In this document: positions 14,764-23,600 of the stretch, piece by piece
Layout: every line of letters starts with the position of its first letter
Position numbering within the stretch: position 1 is the stretch's first letter
Virus record (IMG/VR): IMGVR_UViG_3300030328_001105
Span: 1-41,333 of that record
DNA length: 41,333 nt
Direction: 5' to 3' (one strand)
From: a virus
Position numbers and translations under genes: made by a program
Notes under the pieces: generated by a model
Told to the model about the DNA's origin: nothing
Database searches by the model: none
Seen by the model: the letters and a program-made list of their open reading frames with translations, nothing else

Positions 14764-16002
14764 ATGTCAGAAACACAAAAAACAAATGAGCCTGTTAAAC
14801 AGGAAGGTGACTTTAAAATTAAATCAAAGAAACCTAAAAATTTAGGACACATGAGTAGTAACGAACCTCTCAAAGTAGATTTAACTAAACCAGAAGCAAC
14901 TGGTGAGGTTAAACCTGAGGTAATTAAAGCTGATGTGCCAAAAGAAGTAATTAATAAAGAAGAAGACAATGCCATTCGTATCGGAGAAACAGGAGAGGTT
15001 CCTGAAGGAAAACAAACCGGAGATTTGGTTGAAGTGGAAGAACAAGTATCAGAGCCCAGCTCCACTACTGAAGAATTTACACCGATCCAAGAAGTAACCG
15101 AAGAAGAAGAAAAAGAAGTAGAGGAAATTAAAAAAGAAATTGTTGAAGCTAAAAGAGACGAACAAGTTCTAGGAAAACCTTTACCTGAAAATATTGAAAA
15201 ACTAGTTTCATTTATGGAAGAAACTGGTGGCACTGTAGAAGATTACGTTGCTTTAAATAAAGATTATTCTAAACTTGACAACTCTCAAGTTTTAAAAGAA
15301 TATTACATAAAATCTAAACCACATCTTGATTTAGAAGAAATTGCTTTCTTAATGGAAGATAATTTTTCTTTTGATGAAGAAGTGGACGAACCGCGAGATA
15401 TTCGTAAGAAAAAACTCGCGTATAAAGAAGAAGTTGCAAAAGCTAAACAGTATTTAGAAGGTTCTAAGCAAAAATATTACGATGAGATCAAGTTGAGACC
15501 AGGCGTAACGCAAGAACAACAAGAAGCGTTAAGTTTTTACGACCGTTACAAACAGCAGCAAGAAAATGCTCAACAACTACACGGTGACTTTAGAGATAAT
15601 ACCAAGAAGCTCTTTAGCAAAGATTTCAAAGGTTTTGATTTCGAAGTTGGGGATAAGAAGTTTAGGTATGGAGTTAAAGATCCTGTGAAAGTTGGCGAAA
15701 CCCAAGTAGATGTACAAAATTTTATTGGTAGATTCAGTAATGAAGAAGGTAAAATTGTAGATCCAGCTGGGTATCATAAGGCAATGTACGCTGCAATGAA
15801 TGCTGATAAAATCGCTCATCATTTTTACGAGCAAGGAAAAGCTGATGGTATAAAAAATATCATTGACAATTCTAAAAATCCAGCTAAAGACGCACCTAGG
15901 CAAGTCGCCGATGGAAATGTGTTTATAAATGGATTAAAAGTAAAATCGATTAGTGGATTGGACTCAACAAAACTTAGAATTAAAAAAAGAAAATTTAACT
16001 AA
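14764..16002 (+). CDS. Probable scaffold protein
   Basis: A 412-residue protein between portal and capsid genes, the usual place for a scaffold. The first ~130 residues are highly acidic, Pro/Thr-rich and disordered (VPEGKQTGDLVEVEEQVSEP, then TEEEEKEVEEIKKEIVEAKR). The rest is charged and helical (RKKKLAYKEEVAKAKQYLEG). It ends in a very basic tail, LRIKKRKFN, which could bind the capsid protein or DNA. There is no catalytic motif, so a scaffold rather than a protease. It probably guides prohead assembly and leaves before or during packaging. The spacing to the capsid gene is 16 bases. Confidence 0.7.
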   Translation: MSETQKTNEPVKQEGDFKIKSKKPKNLGHMSSNEPLKVDLTKPEATGEVKPEVIKADVPKEVINKEEDNAIRIGETGEVPEGKQTGDLVEVEEQVSEPSSTTEEFTPIQEVTEEEEKEVEEIKKEIVEAKRDEQVLGKPLPENIEKLVSFMEETGGTVEDYVALNKDYSKLDNSQVLKEYYIKSKPHLDLEEIAFLMEDNFSFDEEVDEPRDIRKKKLAYKEEVAKAKQYLEGSKQKYYDEIKLRPGVTQEQQEALSFYDRYKQQQENAQQLHGDFRDNTKKLFSKDFKGFDFEVGDKKFRYGVKDPVKVGETQVDVQNFIGRFSNEEGKIVDPAGYHKAMYAAMNADKIAHHFYEQGKADGIKNIIDNSKNPAKDAPRQVADGNVFINGLKVKSISGLDSTKLRIKKRKFN

Positions 16003-16018
16003 TTAAAGATTAAAAATT

Positions 16019-17497
16019 ATGGCTTTAAGTCCTCAATTCGGGAGTATTACTCCTTCGCAAGGTCAGCAAATTTTGCAATCTAACTATTTAAGCTTTACTG
16101 GTGGTGCTAATGATTTTGCACAACAATATTTACCAGAATTATATGAGCAAGAAGTTGAAAGATATGGTAATAGAACTTTATCTGGATTCTTAAGAATGGT
16201 TGGTGCAGAAATGCCTATGACCTCTGACCAAGTAGTTTGGTCTGAACAAAATAGACTACACATTGCATACGATAACTGTACATCTGCGTCTGGTGCGGGA
16301 ACAATTACTATTCCTGTTACAGCTGCTGGTGCTGCAACTCCAATCGTAAACGTTATTTCTCCAGGTGCTACTATCGTTGTTATGGATGCTTTTGGTAACG
16401 AAGCAAAATGTTTCGTTAGAGAATCAGACACAAGATTAGCCGGTGGTGGTGGTAACCCAGGTCGTTTAGTTGTAGAACCTTATGGTTTTGCTAACTTAGC
16501 TGCTGCGGGTATAGCTGATGGTGCTGCAAAGAAAATCTTCGTTTATGGTTCTGATTTCCAAAAAGGAACAGCTACAGGTAACGCTGCTGTAGGTAATAAT
16601 GTCTACGCTGCTGCAAATAACCCTATGGTTACTGTAGATCCTAACTTTACTCAATATTCTAACTCTCCTATTATCATTAGAAGTCAATATACTATCAATG
16701 GTTCTGACACTGCTCAGATCGGTTGGGTAGAAGTTGCTACTGAAGATGGAACTGGAGGTTACCTTTGGTATCTAAAAGCTGAGTCTGAAACAAGACTTAG
16801 ATTTGAAGATTACCTAGAAATGGTAATGGTAGAAGGTGAGTTAAGTGCAGGTGGTCCTGGTGGTTTAACTGGGCAAACAGCTGGTACTCAAGGTTTATTC
16901 TCTGCTATTAACGCTAGAGGTAATGTTGAGGTTGGTTTTACAGCTGCTGCTGGAATCGATGCTTTTGATGCAATTCTTAAAAACCTTGACACTCAAGGAG
17001 CTATTGAAGAAAATATGTTATTCTTAAACAGAGCTACTGCTTTAGATTTTGATGATATGTTAGCTTCTATCTCTGGAGGTCCTGTTGGTGGTGTTGCTTT
17101 TGGATTATTTGAAAATTCAGAAGAAATGGCACTTAACTTAGGTTTCTCAGGATTCAGAAGAGGTTCTTATGACTTTTACAAAACTGATTGGAAATACTTG
17201 AATGACGCTTCTACAAGAGGTGCTATGACTGGTCCTGCTTCTATTGAAGGAGTATTAGTTCCTGCAGGTACATCTACAGTTTATGATCAGATTTTAGGTA
17301 CTAACATTAGAAGACCTTTCTTACATGTAAGATATAGAGCTTCTCAAGCTGACGATAGACGTATGAAGTCTTGGTTAACTGGTTCAGTAGGTGGTGCTTT
17401 CACTTCATCTTTAGATGCTATGGAAGTAAACTTCTTATCTGAAAGATGTTTAGTAACTCAAGCTGCTAATAACTTTGTATTATTCAAAGGAATCTAA
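16019..17497 (+). CDS. Major capsid protein
   Basis: A 492-residue protein. The N-terminal block LPELYEQEVERYGNRTLSGF, then LRMVGAEMPMTSDQVVWSEQ, is characteristic of crAss-like phage capsid proteins. The remainder is Gly/Ala-rich and beta-containing, with a late basic segment (RRPFLHVRYRASQADDRRMK). It builds the icosahedral shell. Codon choice differs from its neighbours: by hand count, Asn is AAC about 17 times against AAT 12, and Phe is split about evenly between TTC and TTT, where neighbours use mostly AAT and TTT. This suggests selection for efficient translation of the most abundant protein. The start is AAAATTATG. A hairpin follows the stop. Confidence 0.93.
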   Translation: MALSPQFGSITPSQGQQILQSNYLSFTGGANDFAQQYLPELYEQEVERYGNRTLSGFLRMVGAEMPMTSDQVVWSEQNRLHIAYDNCTSASGAGTITIPVTAAGAATPIVNVISPGATIVVMDAFGNEAKCFVRESDTRLAGGGGNPGRLVVEPYGFANLAAAGIADGAAKKIFVYGSDFQKGTATGNAAVGNNVYAAANNPMVTVDPNFTQYSNSPIIIRSQYTINGSDTAQIGWVEVATEDGTGGYLWYLKAESETRLRFEDYLEMVMVEGELSAGGPGGLTGQTAGTQGLFSAINARGNVEVGFTAAAGIDAFDAILKNLDTQGAIEENMLFLNRATALDFDDMLASISGGPVGGVAFGLFENSEEMALNLGFSGFRRGSYDFYKTDWKYLNDASTRGAMTGPASIEGVLVPAGTSTVYDQILGTNIRRPFLHVRYRASQADDRRMKSWLTGSVGGAFTSSLDAMEVNFLSERCLVTQAANNFVLFKGI

Positions 17498-17506
17498 CAT
17501 TTATAT

Positions 17507-17555
17507 AAGGTTGGGGCGTCAAAAAGCTATGCTCAAAAAGGCGCCCATATACCTT
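17507..17555 (+). terminator. Hairpin after the capsid gene, probable (partial) terminator
   Basis: An interrupted inverted repeat: AAGGT (17507-17511) pairs with ACCTT (17551-17555) and GGGCG (17514-17518) with CGCCC (17542-17546), separated by small bulges. The loop contains the mini-palindrome AGC-TAT-GCT. An AT-rich stretch follows, without a long T-run. It lies in the 82-base gap after the capsid gene. It may lower read-through into tail genes or stabilise the 3' end of the capsid mRNA. Confidence 0.6.
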
Positions 17556-17579
17556 TAACTTATTTAATTATATTATATC

Positions 17580-18344
17580 ATGGAAAAAAAGAAAATAACT
17601 CAACCTGAAGGTTGGGAAATAAAAGATAGAAATTACTATTTAACTGGTAATGCTTCTCCATTAACTTTTACTATACCTAGTAGACATACAAAAAAACATC
17701 CATTACTTTGGTTTGATGAAGAATTAGGAGCTCAACGTGAATTACGTTATGCAACTAATCAGTCTTCGGTATTTGTAGATGAACAAAAAGGTGAAGCTAC
17801 AATGGGTCATATAACATTTAAAGACGGCATATTATCTGTTCCAAAACAACAACAGAATTTACAGAAAATGCTTTCCTTGTATCACCCATTAAAAGGACAT
17901 AGATACAAAGAGTTATTACCTCAAAAAATAGCTATTGATGAATTACAGTATTTAGAGTATGAAATAGCTGCGTTAAACGCTGCTAAAGATATGGATGTAG
18001 ATCAAGCTGAAGCTATTTTGAGAGTAGAAATTGGTTCTCAAGTCACAAAATTAAGTTCAAAAGAAATAAAAAGAGATTTATTATTATTTGCTAAGCAAAA
18101 TCCTCAATTATTTGTGGAATTAGCTAATGATGAAAATGTAATGTTAAGAAATTTCGGTATTAGAGCAACGGAAGCTAATATAATATCATTATCTCAAGAT
18201 CAAAGAGTATTTACTTGGTCTAGTAATGGAAAGAAATTAATGACAGTACCATTTGATGAAAATCCCTATTCTGCTTTTGCTGCTTTCTTAAAAACAGATG
18301 AAGGAGTTCCAGTATTTAAGTCAATAGAGAAAAAACTTAAATAA
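17580..18344 (+). CDS. Conserved capsid-adjacent virion protein of unknown function
   Basis: A 254-residue protein. The N-terminus is beta-like (YYLTGNASPLTFTIPSRH, then PLLWFDEELGAQRELRYATN). The middle is helical (QLYLEYEI-type segment, AALNAAKDMDVDQAEAILRV, SSKEIKRDLLLFAKQNPQL). The end reads NFGIRATEANIISLSQDQRV, FTWSSNGKKLMTVPFDENPY and SAFAAFLKTDEG. I recall relatives with this same 'asp-glu-asn-val...lys-leu-met-thr-val-pro' pattern next to the capsid gene in Bacteroidota phages. It is a probable head or head-completion protein. It sits alone between two hairpins, so it may have its own transcript level. Confidence 0.7.
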   Translation: MEKKKITQPEGWEIKDRNYYLTGNASPLTFTIPSRHTKKHPLLWFDEELGAQRELRYATNQSSVFVDEQKGEATMGHITFKDGILSVPKQQQNLQKMLSLYHPLKGHRYKELLPQKIAIDELQYLEYEIAALNAAKDMDVDQAEAILRVEIGSQVTKLSSKEIKRDLLLFAKQNPQLFVELANDENVMLRNFGIRATEANIISLSQDQRVFTWSSNGKKLMTVPFDENPYSAFAAFLKTDEGVPVFKSIEKKLK

Positions 18345-18353
18345 CATGTAATA

Positions 18354-18388
18354 TTAATATTGGGCTCGTTCACTCGGGCCCATATTAA
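18354..18388 (+). terminator. Strong 14-bp hairpin between head and neck genes
   Basis: TTAATA pairs with TATTAA, one T is bulged, TGGGC pairs with GCCCA, and three further pairs (one G-T) close a TTCACT loop. The stem is the longest in the window. The plus-strand sequence after it is A-rich (AAATAAAAATAAT), not T-rich, so it is not a classic terminator in the direction of transcription. The T-run instead lies on the minus-strand side. RNA processing, 5'-end protection of the ring-protein mRNA, or termination of antisense transcripts are possible. Confidence 0.55.
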
Positions 18389-18403
18389 AATAAAAATAAT
18401 AAA

Positions 18404-19354
18404 ATGGCAATAAACGTAGATCAAGTTTATAAAACAGTCTTATTGATTATAAATAAAGAACAAAGAGGTTATTTAACTCCAGATGAGTTTAATAAATTAG
18501 CTACTCAAGTTCAATTAGAAAAAATAGACACATATTTTGAAACTATAAATCAACAAATGCGTGTGCCTCAAAACGATAGTGAATATGCTAATCGTTATAA
18601 AAGTGTACAAGAAAAATTAGATACTTTCAAAACAATAGGTACTTGTACATATACCGCACCGGTTGGTGCAACACCTGGTTATTTTTCGCCACCATCATCT
18701 TCAGGAGTGGCTAGTGGAACACAACTTTTATCTTCCGCTAATGGCCAAATTTCATTTCCTCTAACAACAATTACACAAGCACAAGTAGAGCAAAGTAATG
18801 TTACAGTAACTTACTTAGGCGCTGCTTATGCTAATTATAATATAACAGGAGGTAACTTTAATTTAACAGCAGGTGCTTTAGCTACTGGTGCCGCTAATAA
18901 TATTGTAATAACTTTATATCCTAAAAATTTCTATAAATTAGGAACGGTATTTTATAAAGATGACAGAGCAGTAGAACCTATACAAAGAAATGAATTAGCC
19001 ATGCTTAATATGTCTCCTATAAGTAAACCTACAGATTATTTTCCTGTTTATTTATATGAAGGATTAAAAGGAGTATCTGATAAAAAAATTATAATATATC
19101 CACAGACTATAAATGCAAGCATACAAGCTTCTTATATAAGAAAACCAGCGGATGTAATGTGGAATTTTACCTCTACAGCAGGATATTATGTATATAATCC
19201 AACAACATCGGTTAATTTTGAGCTAGATGACACAGAGCAAACAGATGTTATATTACAAATACTTTTATATGCTGGAGTTGTTATAAAAGATCCACAAATA
19301 GTTCAAGCTGCTTCTCAAGAAATAGCTATGGAAAAACAAAACGAAATAATATAA
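18404..19354 (+). CDS. Neck/ring-type virion protein with inserted beta domain
   Basis: A 316-residue protein. The N-terminal block NKEQRGYLTPDEFNKLATQV, then a helix with YANRYKSVQEKLDTF, resembles ring proteins at the head-tail neck of crAss-like phages. A beta-rich segment at about residues 79-170 (VTVTYLGAAYANYNITGG, then NNIVITLYP) appears inserted before the core resumes with GTVFYKDDRAVEPIQRNELA. The C-terminal part ends in a helix of DDTEQTDVILQILLYAGVVI type. It probably stacks on the portal and takes part in closing the channel. It is 6 bases from the next gene, with which it likely forms a structural unit. Confidence 0.65.
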   Translation: MAINVDQVYKTVLLIINKEQRGYLTPDEFNKLATQVQLEKIDTYFETINQQMRVPQNDSEYANRYKSVQEKLDTFKTIGTCTYTAPVGATPGYFSPPSSSGVASGTQLLSSANGQISFPLTTITQAQVEQSNVTVTYLGAAYANYNITGGNFNLTAGALATGAANNIVITLYPKNFYKLGTVFYKDDRAVEPIQRNELAMLNMSPISKPTDYFPVYLYEGLKGVSDKKIIIYPQTINASIQASYIRKPADVMWNFTSTAGYYVYNPTTSVNFELDDTEQTDVILQILLYAGVVIKDPQIVQAASQEIAMEKQNEII

Positions 19355-19360
19355 TAACAA

Positions 19361-20632
19361 ATGGCAATACAACCACCTAGCGACGGACTCATAACTGAAA
19401 ATGCACAACAGTATTATCAAGGCTCACAAGGGTTTAGAGGTAACAATGCGAACGATCAGAATCAAGAATTTACAACAAGTTTTGATACTGATTTAATATT
19501 GGGTAGTTCTACAAGCTGGAATCCTTCAGACAACGATTATGGTTTAAATAATTTTAAAGTATATACAAGTGTGAGTGGAGCTGCTGGATCATGGTCAGAA
19601 TGGACTACACAATTAGAAGTAACTAATGGTAAAACTATTAAATTAGTAGCTGCTCCAGGTGCAAACGCGTTTATAGTTGTTCAACTTAAAATATTAACTG
19701 GGGGTAAATATGGTAATACAGAAGCACAAAAAGCTTATGGACAAGAAGTAGAAGATAATTATGGTAGTTATCAATATGTTAAACTAAATGATATAGTAAG
19801 TAATTTTTTAATTGGTTATGTGGGAGAACAAAAAGTATTACCAAGTGTAAAAAGAACTGATGTTATTTTTCATGCAAAAAGAGCTTTACAAGAATTTAGT
19901 TATGATACATTAAAGAGTATTAAGTCCGCTGAATTAAGTGTTCCAGCTTCATTAACATTACCACTACCACAGGATTTTGTAAATTATGTACGTATGTCTT
20001 GGATAGATGTGTTAGGTGTTAAAAGAATTATATATCCAGCAAACAATTTAACTATTAGTCCTTATTATACTCAATTACAAGACTCAGAAGGTATACCAAC
20101 ACAAGATCAATGGGGTAATGATGTTGAAGGGACACCTATCACTCAAGATAGATGGCATACTGCTAATGATAGATTTATTAATGGTAACTTTAATACTAAC
20201 GATTGGACTAATGATATGTGGGCTTATAATTGGGATTACACTGGTGCTTGGCAAGGTGCTAGTTGGGGTCAATTATATGGTAATGAACCTCAATATTCTC
20301 AAGTTAATGGTTGGTTTAACATGAACCAAAGAGAAGGTAAAGTTTCTTTTTCAAGCAATTTATTAGATAAAATGATAGTTTTAGAATATTTATCTGATGG
20401 TTTAGCTTATGATTTAGATAGTAGAGTTCCTAAATTAGCAGAAGATGCTATATATTCTTATATACTATATTCTATAGTTTCAACAAGAGTTAATCAACCG
20501 GAGTATATGGTTCAAAGATTACGTAGAGAAAAAAGTGCTAAACTAAGAAATGCAAAAATTAGATTATCTAATATTAAACTTGACGAAATAGTACAAGTAA
20601 TGAGAGGAAAATCTAAATGGATTAAAAATTAA
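19361..20632 (+). CDS. Tail stabilisation / ring protein (P22 gp4-like position) with inserted beta domain
   Basis: A 423-residue protein. The core has YVKLNDIVSNFLIGYVGEQK, then VKRTDVIFHAKRALQEFSYD and PASLTLPLPQDFVNYVRMSW. It ends QRLRREKSAKLRNAKIRLSN. This block pattern is that of the crAss-like tail-stabilisation or ring proteins placed directly below the portal. About residues 37-115 look like an added beta domain (NNFKVYTSVSGAAGSWSEW, then APGANAFIVVQLKILTGG). A second Asn/Trp-rich stretch (residues ~265-315) follows the core. It probably anchors the long tail protein encoded next, whose start is two bases after this stop. Confidence 0.7.
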   Translation: MAIQPPSDGLITENAQQYYQGSQGFRGNNANDQNQEFTTSFDTDLILGSSTSWNPSDNDYGLNNFKVYTSVSGAAGSWSEWTTQLEVTNGKTIKLVAAPGANAFIVVQLKILTGGKYGNTEAQKAYGQEVEDNYGSYQYVKLNDIVSNFLIGYVGEQKVLPSVKRTDVIFHAKRALQEFSYDTLKSIKSAELSVPASLTLPLPQDFVNYVRMSWIDVLGVKRIIYPANNLTISPYYTQLQDSEGIPTQDQWGNDVEGTPITQDRWHTANDRFINGNFNTNDWTNDMWAYNWDYTGAWQGASWGQLYGNEPQYSQVNGWFNMNQREGKVSFSSNLLDKMIVLEYLSDGLAYDLDSRVPKLAEDAIYSYILYSIVSTRVNQPEYMVQRLRREKSAKLRNAKIRLSNIKLDEIVQVMRGKSKWIKN

Positions 20633-20634
20633 AT

Positions 20635-23600
20635 ATGGCAGAAATTAAAAATAGTTTTATTGGGTCTAAAATGAACAAAGACCTTGATGAAAGACTAATA
20701 CCTAGCAACGAGTACAGAGACGCTTTAAACGTAGCAGTATCTAGATCAGAGGGAAGTGACGTTGGTTCATTAGAGGCTATTTTAGGAAACATAAAGAAAG
20801 TAACCCTACCAACTAAAGAAAAAATTATTGGTCATTTAGTAGACGAATCTAATAACGTTGTCTATTATTTTACTACAGATTTTACTCCCGCTACAACTAC
20901 TGAAGAAATTGCATCAAACAATAAGTGTACTATATCTATGTACAGCGCATCTAGTGGTAATTCTAGTGTTTTAGTTAGTGGTTATTGGTTGAATTTTTCT
21001 ACTACATCCAGAATGAATGGTGTTAGTTTAATTGAAAACTTATTATTTTTTAGTGACAATAGAAATCAACCAAGAAAAATAAATGTAACAACAGCGGCTA
21101 GTGATCCTAATTATTATTTTAATGAAGATCAAATCTCTGTAGCTAAATTTGCTCCATATAAAGCACCAGAGTTTGTAAACTTAAGATCAACTAATCAATT
21201 AAAGCCATCTACGATGAGCGATGCTAGCGATCCTTTGCAAACTGAAATAGGTGTTAGCACATATTCTTCTGTTAATTTAGATGTTTCTACTTATAAAAAT
21301 GGAGATGCAATTCCTAGAGCTCAAACTCCTGCTGAATGGACTACATTTAATAATAATCAACAAGGCGCTTGGTGTTATTATGATAATGATTTAGCAAATG
21401 GAGTTGTTTACGGAAAACTCTATAATTATTGGGCTATTGCAGACACAAGAGGTTTAGCTCCTAATGGTTTTTCTATTATGAGTTCTGCTGATTGGACAGA
21501 TATAACTGACGCTACTGGAACCCCAGCAACTAGATTAAAATCTCAAGAATTATGGGATGCAAATCCTGGAACTGATACAACTGGTTTTGATGCTTTACCA
21601 GCTGGTTTTAGAGAGCATACTGCAAATGTAAATGCTTTTCAACAATTAACAACAAAAACAAGATTTTGGACTAGTGAATCTTTAGTAGCGGGTAAAGGTA
21701 AATATGTAGAGATGGTTAGTACTGCTCAAACATTAACTCAATCTGCATCAGGTGATGAGGCTTTACCTATTAATGGATACTCAGTAAGATTAAAAAGAAA
21801 TGCTGGTTACAATGGATGGAATGGAGATCCTGATTATTTAACTGATAAATTTGTAAGATTTAGTTATAGATTTAAATTTGATGATAACGAGTATTCAGTT
21901 ATAGCTCCATTTAGTCAAGATGTTTTTATACCACAACAAGAAGGTGAATTTTTAAATGAAGACGAAACGCAGGCTTTTGTTACAACTGTTGTAGGATTTA
22001 TGCAAAATTCTGTTAACAATGCTGTTTTAAATATTGAATTACCTAGCTTAAATATATTACAAGATTATAAAATTAAAGCTATTGATATAATATTTAAAGA
22101 ATCGGATACACAAGCATATCAAGTTTTAGAATCAGTAACAGTAGACAGTAGTTTTATAAGTGATTTAAATAATACTAATATTTTTCAATACGAGTATCAA
22201 TCAACGCTACCTATAAAGACTTTACCTGCCACAGAAACAACTAGAGTTTTTGATAAAGTTCCTGTAACTGCTCGTGCTCAAGCTACTTCTGGTAATAGAA
22301 TAATGTATGGTAATTATGTAGAAGGAAAAAGCGGTCAATCTGGGTTAGATTATTTTGTAGATGTTGCAGATAAAAATAATATTGTATACACAGAATATCC
22401 ACAACATTCTTTAAAACAAAATAGAAATTATCAAGTAGGTGTTGTTTTAGCAGATAAATTTGGTAGACAAACCGATGTTATATTATCTAATTATGATAAT
22501 TTATTAGATGCTAATGGTAATCCTCAACCTGGCTCTAATGTTTTTAGCGACTATAATACTGTAGGTTTTAACGAGGATGTTCCTGCTTGGAATGGTGATG
22601 GTTTAAGAATAAATTTTAACAGTATAATACCTGAATCTGTTAACGCTAACAATGTATCGGGTTATCCGGGAGCATATGCGGTTGGTAATTATTACACTAT
22701 AACTACTGGTTCTTTAAATTATCCAATATTCTTTAGAGATTGGTCTACACAAGAAATAACAGCTATAGCCAACCAAAACGTATTTGATTTTACAGGTTTA
22801 GTTTATGCAGATATTGCCCCAACTAGTAATACGTTTAATGTTTATAGAAATCAAAACGAGGGTTGGATTAAATTAACATTGACAACAGATTATTTAGTTA
22901 CAGACAATGGTGGAAAACCAAGAGTCACATTAAAAGGACCTGTTACTTCAACTAATTTAACATCTTTAATAACACAAAACACTGCTAACGGTACAAATGG
23001 TGATTACACAGGTATAGTTGGCACCACAAGTGGCTTTACTACTAATTCAGCTACTGGTACCGGCGTTGCCATAACAGTTACTATAGCTGGTAATGCCGCT
23101 ACAGCTGTAGTTGTTACAGCAGATGGTAGTGGTTTTTTACCAGGTGATAAAATTATAGTATCTAACTCAGTTATTGGTGGTAGCGCTAATGTTGAAATAA
23201 CATTAAATGCTGCTAGCTTGGGTTCTACCAACGTAGGTGATGTGATAAAAGCAGAATTATTATATACTACAAATAATTATTATAAATATACAACTGGTAC
23301 AACAAATGCTGCACAGCCTTTATTTGCAAATTTTGCTACTACTTATCAAGACTTTTTTGCAGTAGGAAAATCTTTACCTGGAAAATATATAGATTATACA
23401 ACAATAAAATCTGTAACACCTAGCGGAAACCCTGTAGTTTCTGTATCACTTTACACTGATTATGAAGTTGCAGAAAAATATTTATTTGATCAAACCGGAA
23501 CAGGTAGACCTGAACCAGCTTTATTAATAGCTGATCTACCTAGAATATATGCTACTTATGATATTAATGTAGATGGGTTTTATAGTTATAGAATAGGTGT

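Noticed and set aside
14724-15233. 169-residue minus-strand open frame opposite the scaffold gene
   Set aside because: It is an antisense image of the acidic Glu/Thr-rich scaffold N-terminus, giving a Ser/Phe-rich low-complexity product. All neighbours are plus strand.
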